64,000 bases of DNA from Thomasclavelia spiroformis DSM 1552 (GTDB lineage Bacteria; Bacillota_I; Bacilli_A; Erysipelotrichales; Coprobacillaceae). Of this stretch, positions 26,447-35,392 are shown piece by piece; within the stretch, counting starts at the first letter, position 1; every line of letters begins with the position of its first letter. The notes under the pieces were generated by a model. The model had not been told where the DNA came from and did no database searches. It saw nothing but the letters and a program-made list of their open reading frames with translations. Where the stretch lies: assembly GCF_025149465.1 (NCBI RefSeq), contig NZ_CP102275.1:1426001-1490000 (forward strand), given 5' to 3'. A program made the translations under genes and the position numbers.

Positions 26447-27069
26447 ATAACTAATAATTTTTCTTTTTCTAAGATACAATAAAATACGTCATCAATGTTA
26501 TGAATATGTTGTTTTTTTAGTTCTTTTTTTAACCAATTAATATCTAAATTTAATAGTTTTAAATTGTCTTCATTAATGATTCCATCAATAATCAAAGCAT
26601 CTGGTAATTCAACACAACATTCTTCTTTGGTAATAATTGATAATGTTCCATTTGTCTCTAATAAAGCAAATTCTACTTTTGAAATACTATCTATATTATT
26701 TTCACGTAAGTGATGCGATAAATCATCAACAGTATAGCGTTGTTTCTTCATTGCCTTTTGATTTAATTTCCCTTTATAAATAATATATGTAGGTCTGCCT
26801 TCAAAAATATCTCTTAACCTTTTAGACTTTAATGTAATTAATGATACCAACCGATCAATTATAATCAATGTTGATGTAGCAATAACTCCATAAATAAAAG
26901 GAAAGTCATCATTTCCTAATGAATCTGTCATTATTTCAGCAATAATCAAAAATACAACAAAATCAAATACATTTAATTGACTAAATTCCTTTTTACCAAA
27001 AATTCTAAGTAAAATACTTAAATAAATATATATCCCCTGACTAATAAAAAACACTTCTAAAACATTCAT
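26437..27069 (-). CDS. DUF421 (YetF/YcaP-like) membrane protein
   Basis: 210 residues: three N-terminal membrane helices (ISQGIYIYLSILLRIFGKKEFSQLNVFDFVVFLIIAEIMTDS, FIYGVIATSTLIIIDRLVSLI). The cytoplasmic domain has the family motif GRPTYIIYKGKLNQKAMKKQRYTVDDLSHHLRENNIDSISKVEFALLETNGTLSI. YetF-type proteins are found in sporeformers and others; their function is unknown. It is convergent with the ABC operon and has only a weak ribosome-binding site. Confidence 0.88.
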   Translation of the reverse strand: MNVLEVFFISQGIYIYLSILLRIFGKKEFSQLNVFDFVVFLIIAEIMTDSLGNDDFPFIYGVIATSTLIIIDRLVSLITLKSKRLRDIFEGRPTYIIYKGKLNQKAMKKQRYTVDDLSHHLRENNIDSISKVEFALLETNGTLSIITKEECCVELPDALIIDGIINEDNLKLLNLDINWLKKELKKQHIHNIDDVFYCILEKEKLLVIKK

Positions 27070-27119
27070 ATTTTCATCAACCCTTAAATATATTATTACT
27101 AAGATAAAAAGGAGGAACT

Positions 27120-27479
27120 ATGAATTCTTATTTCAAAACATATTTAAAATTTGCATTATTCATCCTAATCACCTTTACAATTACTAGTCTTATCTTAGCC
27201 TTTATTATCAATTTTATTCATTTATCAAATTTTATTTATCACCTGATAATTAACCTAATTGCAGCTATCATTATGATTATTTGGGCATTTATGATTGTAA
27301 AAAAATTTCCTAAAAATGCTATTTTACACAGCTTATTATGTGGTTTGATCTTTGCAATTGTGGCCATTATGTTAAACATCGATAACTTAAACTTTTTTAA
27401 CATTATTTCTCGCCCATTTATTTTAATTGCAAGTGTAATTATTCTATCGTTATATAAAAAGAAACTAAATGCTCTTTAA
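27120..27479 (+). CDS. Four-helix membrane protein, unknown function
   Basis: 119 residues with four hydrophobic segments (FALFILITFTITSLILAFII, YHLIINLIAAIIMIIWAFMIV, LHSLLCGLIFAIVAIML, SRPFILIASVIILSLY). The layout is like TIGR04086-type small membrane proteins, but I cannot confirm the family. AGGAGG sits just before the start. It is divergent from the DUF421 gene by 50 bases and ends at a hairpin shared with greA. Confidence 0.65.
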   Translation: MNSYFKTYLKFALFILITFTITSLILAFIINFIHLSNFIYHLIINLIAAIIMIIWAFMIVKKFPKNAILHSLLCGLIFAIVAIMLNIDNLNFFNIISRPFILIASVIILSLYKKKLNAL

Positions 27480-27481
27480 AT

Positions 27482-27505
27482 AAAAAAAACTAGCTATTAG
27501 CTAGT
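27482..27505 (-). terminator. Terminator of greA (shared with the convergent gene)
   Basis: actagcta/tagctagt hairpin (27489-27505), minus-strand T-run at 27482-27488. Confidence 0.8.
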
Positions 27506-27516
27506 CTTCATCTATA

Positions 27517-28002
27517 TTAACCTTTAAATTCAATATTTAAAATTTTAACATCATATGGTTCTGCAACACCTACTGTCACTATTTCATTTACATCATGACC
27601 AATCACCGCCTTAGCAAGTGGTGATTCATTTGAAATCTTACCATTTAATGGATCAGTTTCTGTAAACCCAACAATTTTATAACTTTCAGGTTCTGCATCA
27701 GTTTCAGATAAATCCAAAATAGTTACTGTCGTACCAGGTTTTACAACTTTTAAATCCATCTGATCTTCAGAAATGATTTCTACATTTTGAAGCATGTAAT
27801 CAATTTCTTTAATTCTTGATTCTAAGTGAGCTTGTTTTTCTCTAGCAGCATCGTAATCAGCATTTTCTGATAAGTCCCCTTGAGAACGAGCTAATTGTAA
27901 TTCTTCAATTACTTTAGGTCTTTCGACATTGATTAATCTATCTCTTTCTTGTTCTAATTTTTCTAACCCACTTTGAGTCAACAATACTTTTTCTTGTTCC
28001 AT
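27517..28002 (-). CDS. greA: Transcription elongation factor GreA
   Basis: 161 residues: an N-terminal coiled coil (LTQSGLEKLEQERDRLINVERPKVIEELQLARSQGDLSENADYDAAREKQAHLESRI, with the acidic tip DLSENADYDAA that enters the polymerase secondary channel). The C-terminal FKBP-like domain includes GTTVTILDLSETDAEPESYKIVG and PLAKAVIGHDVNE. It rescues backtracked RNA polymerase by stimulating transcript cleavage. It is the last member of the mltG-trmR-trhP-trhP run, as in Bacillus subtilis apart from the absent udk. Confidence 0.97.
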   Translation of the reverse strand: MEQEKVLLTQSGLEKLEQERDRLINVERPKVIEELQLARSQGDLSENADYDAAREKQAHLESRIKEIDYMLQNVEIISEDQMDLKVVKPGTTVTILDLSETDAEPESYKIVGFTETDPLNGKISNESPLAKAVIGHDVNEIVTVGVAEPYDVKILNIEFKG

Positions 28003-28102
28003 ATTCTCACCTCGTAATCATTAATATAGCATATATCTAGATAAATATCTAGTACTAATCTTAATTAAGCATGAATTTACATGATAAAATATTATTTTAA
28101 AC

Positions 28103-29344
28103 TTAATTAACTTTTCTGCCCATATCGTCTTTTTCTAATTCAATTTCAACCGGTATTTTTAAAATTTCCATTGGATGATTTGCAACTAAGACATTTTCAT
28201 TATCTTCATTAATAATCTTTTCCACTTTAATAATAATATTATCATGATTTGGACTAAAAAACTCAATTTTATCACCAACTGAAAAATAATTACGCTGTTC
28301 AATAATAGCTAATTTATTTGCCTTATCATAATCAACCACTCGTGCACAAAATTCTTGAGTTGGATGTTCATCACGTTGGTTATATAACTGTTTTGAATTA
28401 TCTGCCTGATTATCAAAAAAACCAGTGCATAAAGCCCGATTTGCTGCTTTAAGTAATTCATCATAATATTTATTACTCAAAACAAAATTATCAGGATCAT
28501 TACAATAATCATCAATTAATTTACGATATGTTGAAACAATCGTTGCAATATAATGTAATGATTTCATTCGTCCTTCAATCTTAAATGAATCAACACCTAA
28601 TTCAATTAATTCAGGAATATGATTAATTAAAGCCATGTCTTTACTTGACATACTAAATGGAATCTTGCCTTCATTTAACTTTCCATGTTCATCATAAATA
28701 TCATAATACCAGCGACATGATTGCGAACATCCACCACGATTTGCATCACGATGAGAAAAATAATTAGATAACATACATCTTCCTGAATAATGAATACACA
28801 TTGCTCCATGAATAAAATACTCTATATCCATATCTGTTTTATCCAAAATCATTTTCAAGTCATCATAACAAACTTCACGACCTAAAACAACTCGATCCAT
28901 TCCTTGGTTTTCATAAAACTTAATCGCTTTACTATTCAAAGTTGAAAGTTGAGTTGAAACATGAACTTCAAGTTTTAAATTTAATTTTTTAGCAATCATC
29001 ATAATATATGGATCAGCAACAATAATCGCTCTAACTCCAATTTCATCTAATTTTCTTAAATAATCTTCAATTCCCTGTAAATTATCTTGATGTAAAATAA
29101 TATTACATGTTACATGAATAGCAGCATTATATTTATTTGCAAACTCTACCGCCTCTTTAATATCTTCAAGGGTAAAATTAGAAGCCCCAGAGCGAAGCGA
29201 AAATTCTTTACCACCAACAAATACGGCATCGGCTCCATAACGAATAGCAACTTTTAATTTTTCAAGATTACCAGCTGGTGCTAGTAATTCTGGTTTTTTA
29301 TAGATAATTCTTTTATCGTTAACGATTTTACTTACTTCTCTCAT
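28103..29344 (-). CDS. trhP: U32-family tRNA hydroxylation protein TrhP (YrrO-like)
   Basis: 413 residues. It starts KKPELLAPAGNLEKLKVAIRYGADAVFVGG and contains the U32 signature YFIHGAMCIHYSGRCMLSNY and the Cys-rich segment GGCSQSCRWYYDIYD, which fits the Fe-S ligands proposed for the family. The C-terminal beta domain (VVDYDKANKLAIIEQRNYFSVGDKIEFF) is present. In B. subtilis the orthologue, once called a collagenase-like peptidase, is needed for prephenate-dependent hydroxylation of U34 in tRNA. It overlaps the upstream U32 gene by 17 bases and lies next to the matching methyltransferase gene. Confidence 0.92.
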   Translation of the reverse strand: MREVSKIVNDKRIIYKKPELLAPAGNLEKLKVAIRYGADAVFVGGKEFSLRSGASNFTLEDIKEAVEFANKYNAAIHVTCNIILHQDNLQGIEDYLRKLDEIGVRAIIVADPYIMMIAKKLNLKLEVHVSTQLSTLNSKAIKFYENQGMDRVVLGREVCYDDLKMILDKTDMDIEYFIHGAMCIHYSGRCMLSNYFSHRDANRGGCSQSCRWYYDIYDEHGKLNEGKIPFSMSSKDMALINHIPELIELGVDSFKIEGRMKSLHYIATIVSTYRKLIDDYCNDPDNFVLSNKYYDELLKAANRALCTGFFDNQADNSKQLYNQRDEHPTQEFCARVVDYDKANKLAIIEQRNYFSVGDKIEFFSPNHDNIIIKVEKIINEDNENVLVANHPMEILKIPVEIELEKDDMGRKVN

Positions 29345-30263
29345 TTTCTTCTCGCTTTCTTACATCATCTATTTTATAAACTGTCGCATCAAACATAAAA
29401 CTGTGGTGATATTTAACATTATTTTTAATTTGATGAAGCACGCTAATTAATTCTTTACTTACCTTACCATAAGTTTCTTTACTAATACTATTAATTGCCT
29501 CTTGATATAAACTAACAATTTCAACTACTTTTAAATCATCAATAAATAATGATTCAAAATACAAATAATCAAAACAACTAAAATTACTTAAAATATCTAA
29601 AGTACAAAGCTGTTTTTCACTTAAAATATGACAACCAAATTTATCTTCATAAATATGACAACGATAATCAATTGCATTTGCCTGAATTGTTAAATTATCG
29701 TCAATTAAAACGCCATGATCAATTCCTGTTTCTTTAAAATAATTAGACAATAATTTACGCTTTGAATATGCCATATATTCAACACCATGTACTTGAATCA
29801 TGGTTTTTAAATCGGTATTTTTAGCAATCATCATCTTTTCATCAAGAGGAATTTCACGTGCTAAAAAAGCACTATTTATGCCTAATGTCTTTAAATAATT
29901 TAAAGTTGCCTGATTGGTATTTAGTGTATCTGGGCTATAGACCATTTCAAAATTATAATTATTTTCTTTACAAATTTGTAACACACTAAAATCTTGAAAT
30001 AGAATTCCTGCTATTTTTATTTCATTTAATTTAGCTAAATGATCAACTAACTCATCTAAATTATGTTCTTCAATCAAAGCATTTACTAGCACCCATAACT
30101 TTTTATCTTTTAATTGTTCATTTAAATCTTTTAATTCTTGATAATCAAGTGACAACGCTTGTCGACATGAAAAGTATTTTGTTCCGACAATAAAATTTTT
30201 AATTCCAATTTCGATAAAATCATTAATAAACTTTTTACTATTTAAATGTACTACTAATTCCAT
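29328..30263 (-). CDS. trhP: U32-family tRNA hydroxylation partner (YrrN-like)
   Basis: 311 residues, a shorter and more divergent U32 paralogue: VGTKYFSCRQALSLDYQELKDL, VLVNALIEEHNLDELVDHLAKL, MVYSPDTLNTNQATLNYL and MIQVHGVEYMAYSKRKLLSNYF in the place of the U32 signature (its cysteines are missing). It corresponds to B. subtilis YrrN (TrhP1), which works with YrrO in tRNA ho5U34 formation. It starts on the last base of the trmR stop. Confidence 0.85.
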   Translation of the reverse strand: MELVVHLNSKKFINDFIEIGIKNFIVGTKYFSCRQALSLDYQELKDLNEQLKDKKLWVLVNALIEEHNLDELVDHLAKLNEIKIAGILFQDFSVLQICKENNYNFEMVYSPDTLNTNQATLNYLKTLGINSAFLAREIPLDEKMMIAKNTDLKTMIQVHGVEYMAYSKRKLLSNYFKETGIDHGVLIDDNLTIQANAIDYRCHIYEDKFGCHILSEKQLCTLDILSNFSCFDYLYFESLFIDDLKVVEIVSLYQEAINSISKETYGKVSKELISVLHQIKNNVKYHHSFMFDATVYKIDDVRKREENERSK

Positions 30264-30859
30264 TATGCCACCCTTTTTCTAATCACACATATTCCATCAC
30301 CAACATGATAATATGTAACATCATATTCATCATTATTAAAGATCCAATCTTTGAATCTTTTTATTTTCTTAACTAATTGTTTAGTATTGCGATTTTTGAT
30401 ATTTTCAATATCAAAGATCATTCCATGAAAGTCAAGATTATCAACAATACAAACTCCATCTTCTTTAATTAAACCAATATATTTTTCAAAAAACTTTTGA
30501 TATTGTGCTTTTGCTGCATCAATAAAAAGACAATCATATTTTTTTAATACTAAAGAATTGCAATCAAATTCTAAAGCATCATCATGATGGATAATAATTT
30601 TTTCTTGTAAATTTTTATCTTTGATGTTGTTTATAGCTTCAAAATATCTTTCATCATTTAATTCAATTGTTTCAACTTTAAAGTTATCAATATTACTAAC
30701 TAACATCATTGCCGAATAACCTATTGCGCTTCCGATTTCTAAGCAATAATGACAATTATTTTCTTTAAAAACATTAATCATAAATTCTAAACCTTCACGT
30801 TGCATGATCGGAATATTACGATCAATTGCACTTTTTTCTAAATCATCAAAATACTTCAT
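30263..30859 (-). CDS. trmR: tRNA 5-hydroxyuridine methyltransferase (YrrM/TrmR)
   Basis: 198 residues of the class I SAM methyltransferase fold (O-methyltransferase family 3): YCLEIGSAIGYSAMMLVSNI is the SAM-binding motif, ETIELNDERYFEAI motif II, and YDCLFIDAAKAQYQKFFEKYIGLIKEDGVCIVDNLDFHGM the catalytic metal-dependent centre. In B. subtilis TrmR methylates ho5U34 to mo5U34, the step after TrhP. The gene order supports this over a generic catechol methyltransferase. Confidence 0.9.
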   Translation of the reverse strand: MKYFDDLEKSAIDRNIPIMQREGLEFMINVFKENNCHYCLEIGSAIGYSAMMLVSNIDNFKVETIELNDERYFEAINNIKDKNLQEKIIIHHDDALEFDCNSLVLKKYDCLFIDAAKAQYQKFFEKYIGLIKEDGVCIVDNLDFHGMIFDIENIKNRNTKQLVKKIKRFKDWIFNNDEYDVTYYHVGDGICVIRKRVA

Positions 30860-30860
30860 T

Positions 30861-31952
30861 TTAATACCATTTATTTTCCTTTACTATTTGTTGATGTTCA
30901 TCATATGTTTTTGAATATATTATTGTTCCATCTTTTAATGCAAAAAAGAATAAATTATCACTTTTTTGATAATGTAAACATGCATTAATTACATCTTTAG
31001 AGACTGTACTTATTGGTCCAATTGGAAGGCCTTCATATTTATATGTATTGTATTTAGAATCAACTTCTAAATGATTATAAGTAACAGCAACTGTTTTGAT
31101 TTGATTAGCATAGTTTACTGTTACGTCACTTTGAAGGCGCATTGGTTTTTCTAAACGATTAATAAATACCCCAGCTATTTTTGCTTGATCTTCAGATGGT
31201 TTTGAAGCTTCACATTGAACTATCGATGCTAGTGATAAAAATTGATGTAAGGAAATATTGTTTCCATTAATTATAAATTGGCTAATTTCATCTTTATATT
31301 CTTGTAAATTTTTATCCATCTGATCTAGCATCATGGTTGTAATATTTTCAATGCTGACATCTTTAGCTGTAATAACATATGTCTCTGGTGCAAAGTATCC
31401 TTCTAGAGGAAACATAATTTCTGTTGATAAAATAGTTTGATCTAAAAACCAGTATTTATCTATTAATGATTGCAAGTACTCCGTATTTGTCCATGTTTCT
31501 AAAACTTTGTTTGTTTTTAATTCTAAGATCTGATCATCATTTAAATTAGTAGTATCTACTTCAATATTTGCTACTTTAGCTACTTGCTTAGCACATTCAG
31601 GAATTGTATATCCTTCTAATATAGTAACTTTATCAGTGGAAATATAGTCATTATCTCCTTCAATAATTTTTAAAATTGTTTTTAAATCCATATTTTGATT
31701 TAAAACATATACGTTAGCTTTAAAATCATAGTGATTTAATTTTATATATAAATTTGCGACAGTTTTATTTCTTATTAAGCCAGCTTTATCTAATTGATCT
31801 AAAACATTGCTAGCTGAACCAGAAACTTCAACTACTATTTCTTTACTTTTTGTACTTACTGCTTTTTGCCCATCAAAATAAAAAAATATCATAGCAATAA
31901 TAACTGCAAATATAACAGCAATACAAGCAGCAATAATTTTTATTTTCTTCAT
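30861..31952 (-). CDS. mltG: Endolytic murein transglycosylase MltG
   Basis: 363 residues from the ATG at 31952 (GGAGG 5 nt upstream; a 4-codon longer ATG overlaps that site). One N-terminal membrane anchor (IIAACIAVIFAVIIAMIFFY) is followed by a LysM-like domain (VSGSASNVLDQLDKAGLIRNKTVANLYIK) and the YceG catalytic domain. The latter shows LEGYFAPETYVI, ASIVQCEASKPSEDQAKIAGVFINRL with the catalytic Glu, and LQSDVTVNYA...YNTYKYEGLPIGPIS. It cuts nascent peptidoglycan at the outer membrane face. It is the first gene of the trh cluster. Confidence 0.95.
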   Translation of the reverse strand: MKKIKIIAACIAVIFAVIIAMIFFYFDGQKAVSTKSKEIVVEVSGSASNVLDQLDKAGLIRNKTVANLYIKLNHYDFKANVYVLNQNMDLKTILKIIEGDNDYISTDKVTILEGYTIPECAKQVAKVANIEVDTTNLNDDQILELKTNKVLETWTNTEYLQSLIDKYWFLDQTILSTEIMFPLEGYFAPETYVITAKDVSIENITTMMLDQMDKNLQEYKDEISQFIINGNNISLHQFLSLASIVQCEASKPSEDQAKIAGVFINRLEKPMRLQSDVTVNYANQIKTVAVTYNHLEVDSKYNTYKYEGLPIGPISTVSKDVINACLHYQKSDNLFFFALKDGTIIYSKTYDEHQQIVKENKWY

Positions 31953-32073
31953 AGCATCCTCCATTTTTTACATTATATGATATTTTTCGTATATATTCAA
32001 CTTATCTACAGATATAATGGCAGCTTATTATTAGTATAGCCATTTTTATACAAAAAAAGAAATATTTTTACAT

Positions 32074-32427
32074 TTAAAAAAGACTTATCAAATCATAATT
32101 CAACAAGTCATAAATAATTTTACATATTTTTTTTAAATATCTTTCAACAAATGATTTTGCTAATGAATTAGGTTTTATAGCTGATAAAATATTTTCTACT
32201 TTAAACCATTTTGCTTCATCTACTTCGTTTATTAAAACAAAATTTTCACTATCAACTACAACTGCATAATTATGAATCAAAGTATTTGTTAAGCATTTTC
32301 TTCTTTATTATAAAATATTATCTTTTTTACTATATTATTGTTTATATTTAAAACAATAAGAAACATTACTATTTATCTCACATTGTTTTTGAATTAATTT
32401 TTCACCACATACACTACAATAGCTCAT
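32074..32427 (-). pseudogene. NUDIX hydrolase with zinc ribbon, central part deleted
   Basis: The 5' end (ATG at 32427, preceded by GGAG) encodes MSYCSVCGEKLIQKQCE...YCFKYKQ, a degenerate N-terminal zinc ribbon of the clostridial NUDIX type, then stops. After a non-coding stretch, the frame ending at 32074 resumes with EVDEAKWFKVENILSAIKPNSLAKSFVERYLKK, the C-terminal end of the same family. The Nudix box (GX5EX7REUXEEXGU) is gone, so no activity is expected. Confidence 0.7.
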
Positions 32428-32671
32428 TTAATAATTACTCCATTTCATCTCTAAGCACTATTTTAACGTTTTAATATATTAAAATAGATTTGTCTTTTTT
32501 TCTTTTATCTAAAATGAATATATGGATTAGGAAAATATTAAAAACAAACATAATATACTAAAAACAATTATATATAAAAAAAGCTGTACAAAATATGGGG
32601 TTATTGTACAGCTAATTTTATATTTATTGCAACATTTATATATAAATCAAAAATTTTACTTATTATATTTT
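32428..32671. other. Intergenic region with a terminator
   Basis: AT-rich, no coding frame seen. A strong hairpin agctgtaca (32582-32590) / tgtacagct (32604-32612), T-rich on the minus strand, ends the DUF218 gene transcript. Confidence 0.7.
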
Positions 32672-33952
32672 TTATAGTTCTTTTCTTCTTAAATAAGTAT
32701 ATCCACAAGCAGTCAACATCATTAAACTAACAAATGTTAATGCATACGTTTCATCACCAGTTTTTACAGCTGTGGTATTTGATGGTTTATCGCCTTTAGA
32801 TGTATCAACAGCTGTCGTACCTACTGTAATAGTTTTACTTACATCTTTTACTACATCACCATAACTATATGTTACTTTTAATACTTGGTTTCCTAATTTA
32901 CTTGTATCAATATCAGTAATTTCTGCTTTATCTGTTACATCTAAATCATATTTTTCACCAGCTGGTGTAGTAAAATGCGCAGTTACTTTTGGTTCAACTT
33001 TAGCACCTTTACTATAAGTATCGTTTACATTAGTTATTTCAATACTATCAAGTGTAGATAGGCTAAGATCTGCAATTATTCCAATATTCTTAGAATTTAA
33101 ACAAGTATTAATTGCTTCAGTAACTGAATTCATTTGTTGACTTAGTGTTTCTTGGCGATCAACTGAACAACTTGTATTGTTTAAAATTTCAATTGCATCA
33201 GTATTAGCTTTATATGCTTCTAATTGGAAAACAGCTTGGAAAATTGCTACAGCTCTTTGAATATGCGAAGATGAAGAAATCATTGCAATTGACTTAACTT
33301 CTGGTTTTTCTTTTAATAATCTAAATGTATTAGTAGCATTACCAACAGTAGTTGGTGCTTTATTTTCTACAATAATACGATTTTCATCAACACCATTAGC
33401 AATCAACCATTTAGCCATTTCTTCCCCTTCAGTCTTAGATGGATCAGCAGGTGATGTTCCTCCACCAGTTACTACAATATATGCATTAGGGTATCTATTA
33501 GCACTATTTAAAGTAACTATTAAACGATCAATTAATTCTTGTTGCATTTCACCTGTTGTTTGATCTAATTGATATCCTAAAGTTACAATACATAAACTAT
33601 TGTCCATTGGTAAACCATCAGGTAAAAAATCAGAATAAATTGGCATCGTTGTATCTGCATAAATCCAGTAATCTATAATATTGGTAAATGCTTCCCCTAA
33701 TTCTGGATTTAATTCTTTTAATTCAGTTAAACATCTTTGAATATCGACATCAGCAGTGATTGACGAAGCAGTCCATCCATTATGTTCATTGAAATCACCT
33801 TCACTGTAAGAAAAATAAGTTAAAATTTCACTTATCAATCTTTCTTCATCACTACTAGCAGTATTTTCAATTGCAGTAACATTTACTGTTAATGAAAATA
33901 ACATTGTTAATGAAACAAAAACCGTTAACACACTTTTAAATAATTTTTTCAT
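32672..33952 (-). CDS. Secreted DUF218 (YdcF/ElyC-like) protein with Ig-like domain and atypical surface anchor
   Basis: 426 residues. A signal peptide (MKKLFKSVLTVFVSLTMLFS) is followed by a helical region. The DUF218 domain (~130-285) shows CIVTLGYQLDQTTGEMQQELIDRL, YIVVTGGGTSPADPSKTEGEEMAKWL and NRIIVENKAPTTVGNATNTFRLL. A bacterial Ig-like domain (~300-390) comes next. The C-terminus AVKTGDETYALTFVSLMMLTACGYTYLRRKEL has the plan of a sortase signal (TG, hydrophobic helix, RRK), but with VKTGD instead of LPxTG. Extracellular DUF218 proteins in gut Firmicutes are of unknown function; ElyC of E. coli affects envelope polysaccharide. It lies beside the capsule locus but as a separate unit. Confidence 0.85.
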   Translation of the reverse strand: MKKLFKSVLTVFVSLTMLFSLTVNVTAIENTASSDEERLISEILTYFSYSEGDFNEHNGWTASSITADVDIQRCLTELKELNPELGEAFTNIIDYWIYADTTMPIYSDFLPDGLPMDNSLCIVTLGYQLDQTTGEMQQELIDRLIVTLNSANRYPNAYIVVTGGGTSPADPSKTEGEEMAKWLIANGVDENRIIVENKAPTTVGNATNTFRLLKEKPEVKSIAMISSSSHIQRAVAIFQAVFQLEAYKANTDAIEILNNTSCSVDRQETLSQQMNSVTEAINTCLNSKNIGIIADLSLSTLDSIEITNVNDTYSKGAKVEPKVTAHFTTPAGEKYDLDVTDKAEITDIDTSKLGNQVLKVTYSYGDVVKDVSKTITVGTTAVDTSKGDKPSNTTAVKTGDETYALTFVSLMMLTACGYTYLRRKEL

Positions 33953-34122
33953 TTTTTGTCCCTTCCTTTTCTATTGCAATAAGTATAGTTTAAATAAGTA
34001 AAAATATGATCTATATATATATTAATCATACTAAGCTTTCTAATTAAAGTCAACTTAACTTATCCATTATTAACATCAAAAAATGATTATTACTAATAAA
34101 ATTAAACTCCACTATTTCAAAC

Positions 34123-34151
34123 AAAAAAATAACCTAGTCTTAAACTAGGTT
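34123..34151 (-). terminator. Terminator at the end of the polysaccharide locus
   Basis: aacctagt (34131-34138) / actaggtt (34144-34151); the minus-strand T-run is encoded at 34123-34129. Confidence 0.8.
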
Positions 34152-34155
34152 AACA

Positions 34156-35340
34156 TTAATATTTTCTCCATACCATCTTATTAACTACTCCAGTATATGA
34201 CTGTATCAGTTTTACTACCTTTGTACTTACATTCTCTTCTATATAGTCAGGTACCGGTATTCCTATATCACTATTGCCATTCACCTCTACTGCTACATCT
34301 ACTGCCTGTAATAATGATTTTTCATCTATCCCTGCTAAGATAAAGCACGCTTTATCTAACGCTTCTGGTCTTTCTGTACTTGTTCGTATACAGATCGCTG
34401 GAAACGATTTCCCTATTGATGTAAAAAAACTGCTTTCTTCTGGTAATGTTCCACTGTCACTTACTACTGCAAAGGCATTCATCTGTAAGTTATTGTAGTC
34501 ATGAAATCCTAACGGTTCATGTTGAATTACTCTTGAATCTAGTTTGAATCCTGATTCTTTTAGTCTTTTTTTGCTTCTTGGATGGCATGAATATAATATT
34601 GGCATATCATATTTTTCTGCCATTTTATTGATAGCATTAAACAGCGATAAGAAGTTTTTTTCAGTATCGATATTTTCTTCTCGATGAGCACTTAATAAAA
34701 TATAGCCTTTTTCTTTTAGATTCAGTTTTTCTAAGATCTTTGATGATTTGATCTGTTCTAGATTGTTATGTAATACTTCGGCCATCGGTGAACCTGTTAC
34801 ATATACTCTTTCTTTTGGCAGTCCACATTCATGTAAGTATTTTCTTGCATGTTCACTGTATGCCAGATTGACATCTGAAATGATATCAACGATTCTTCGA
34901 TTTGTTTCTTCTGGCAGACATTCATCCTTGCATCTGTTTCCAGCTTCCATATGAAAGATAGGGATATGCAATCTTTTAGCACTGATGGCACTTAAGCAGC
35001 TGTTAGTATCCCCTAAGATAAGCAATGCATCTGGTTTGATTTGATTCATCAGCTTATAAGAACAGTTAATGATATTGCCAACAGTTGCACCAAGATCATC
35101 ACCAACTGCATTCATATAGACATCAGGATCATCCAGTTTTAAATCATGAAAGAAGATCCCATTTAAATTATAATCATAGTTTTGACCAGTATGAGCTAAG
35201 ATACAGTCAAAGTATTTACGACATTTATTAATTACAGCAGCTAATCTAATAATTTCAGGTCTAGTTCCTACAATAATCAATAATTTTAATTTATCATTTT
35301 CTTGCCATTTAACATTTGAATAATCTGTAGTTATTTCCAT
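34156..35340 (-). CDS. capG: UDP-N-acetylglucosamine 2-epimerase-family enzyme CapG/FnlC
   Basis: 394 residues of the non-hydrolysing WecB fold: LLIIVGTRPEIIRLAAVI, HTGQNYDYNLNGIFFHDL, LGDTNSCLSAISAKRLHIPIFHMEAGNRC, LSAHREENI and SDSGTLPEESSFF. With CapE and CapF it makes UDP-L-FucNAc: CapG epimerises C2 in the last step. The NYDYNLNGIFF variant is typical of the FnlC/CapG branch rather than MnaA. It is the terminal gene of the leftward locus, separated from capF by a toxin module. Confidence 0.9.
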   Translation of the reverse strand: MEITTDYSNVKWQENDKLKLLIIVGTRPEIIRLAAVINKCRKYFDCILAHTGQNYDYNLNGIFFHDLKLDDPDVYMNAVGDDLGATVGNIINCSYKLMNQIKPDALLILGDTNSCLSAISAKRLHIPIFHMEAGNRCKDECLPEETNRRIVDIISDVNLAYSEHARKYLHECGLPKERVYVTGSPMAEVLHNNLEQIKSSKILEKLNLKEKGYILLSAHREENIDTEKNFLSLFNAINKMAEKYDMPILYSCHPRSKKRLKESGFKLDSRVIQHEPLGFHDYNNLQMNAFAVVSDSGTLPEESSFFTSIGKSFPAICIRTSTERPEALDKACFILAGIDEKSLLQAVDVAVEVNGNSDIGIPVPDYIEENVSTKVVKLIQSYTGVVNKMVWRKY

Positions 35341-35365
35341 TAGTTATACCTCCCTTTATATAATA

Positions 35366-35390
35366 AAAATGAGTTAATTTAACTCATTTT
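35366..35390 (-). terminator. Terminator after the VapD module
   Basis: atgagttaa (35369-35377) / ttaactcat (35379-35387) with flanking A/T runs that work on both strands. It lies between vapD and capG. Confidence 0.7.
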
Positions 35391-35392
35391 TA

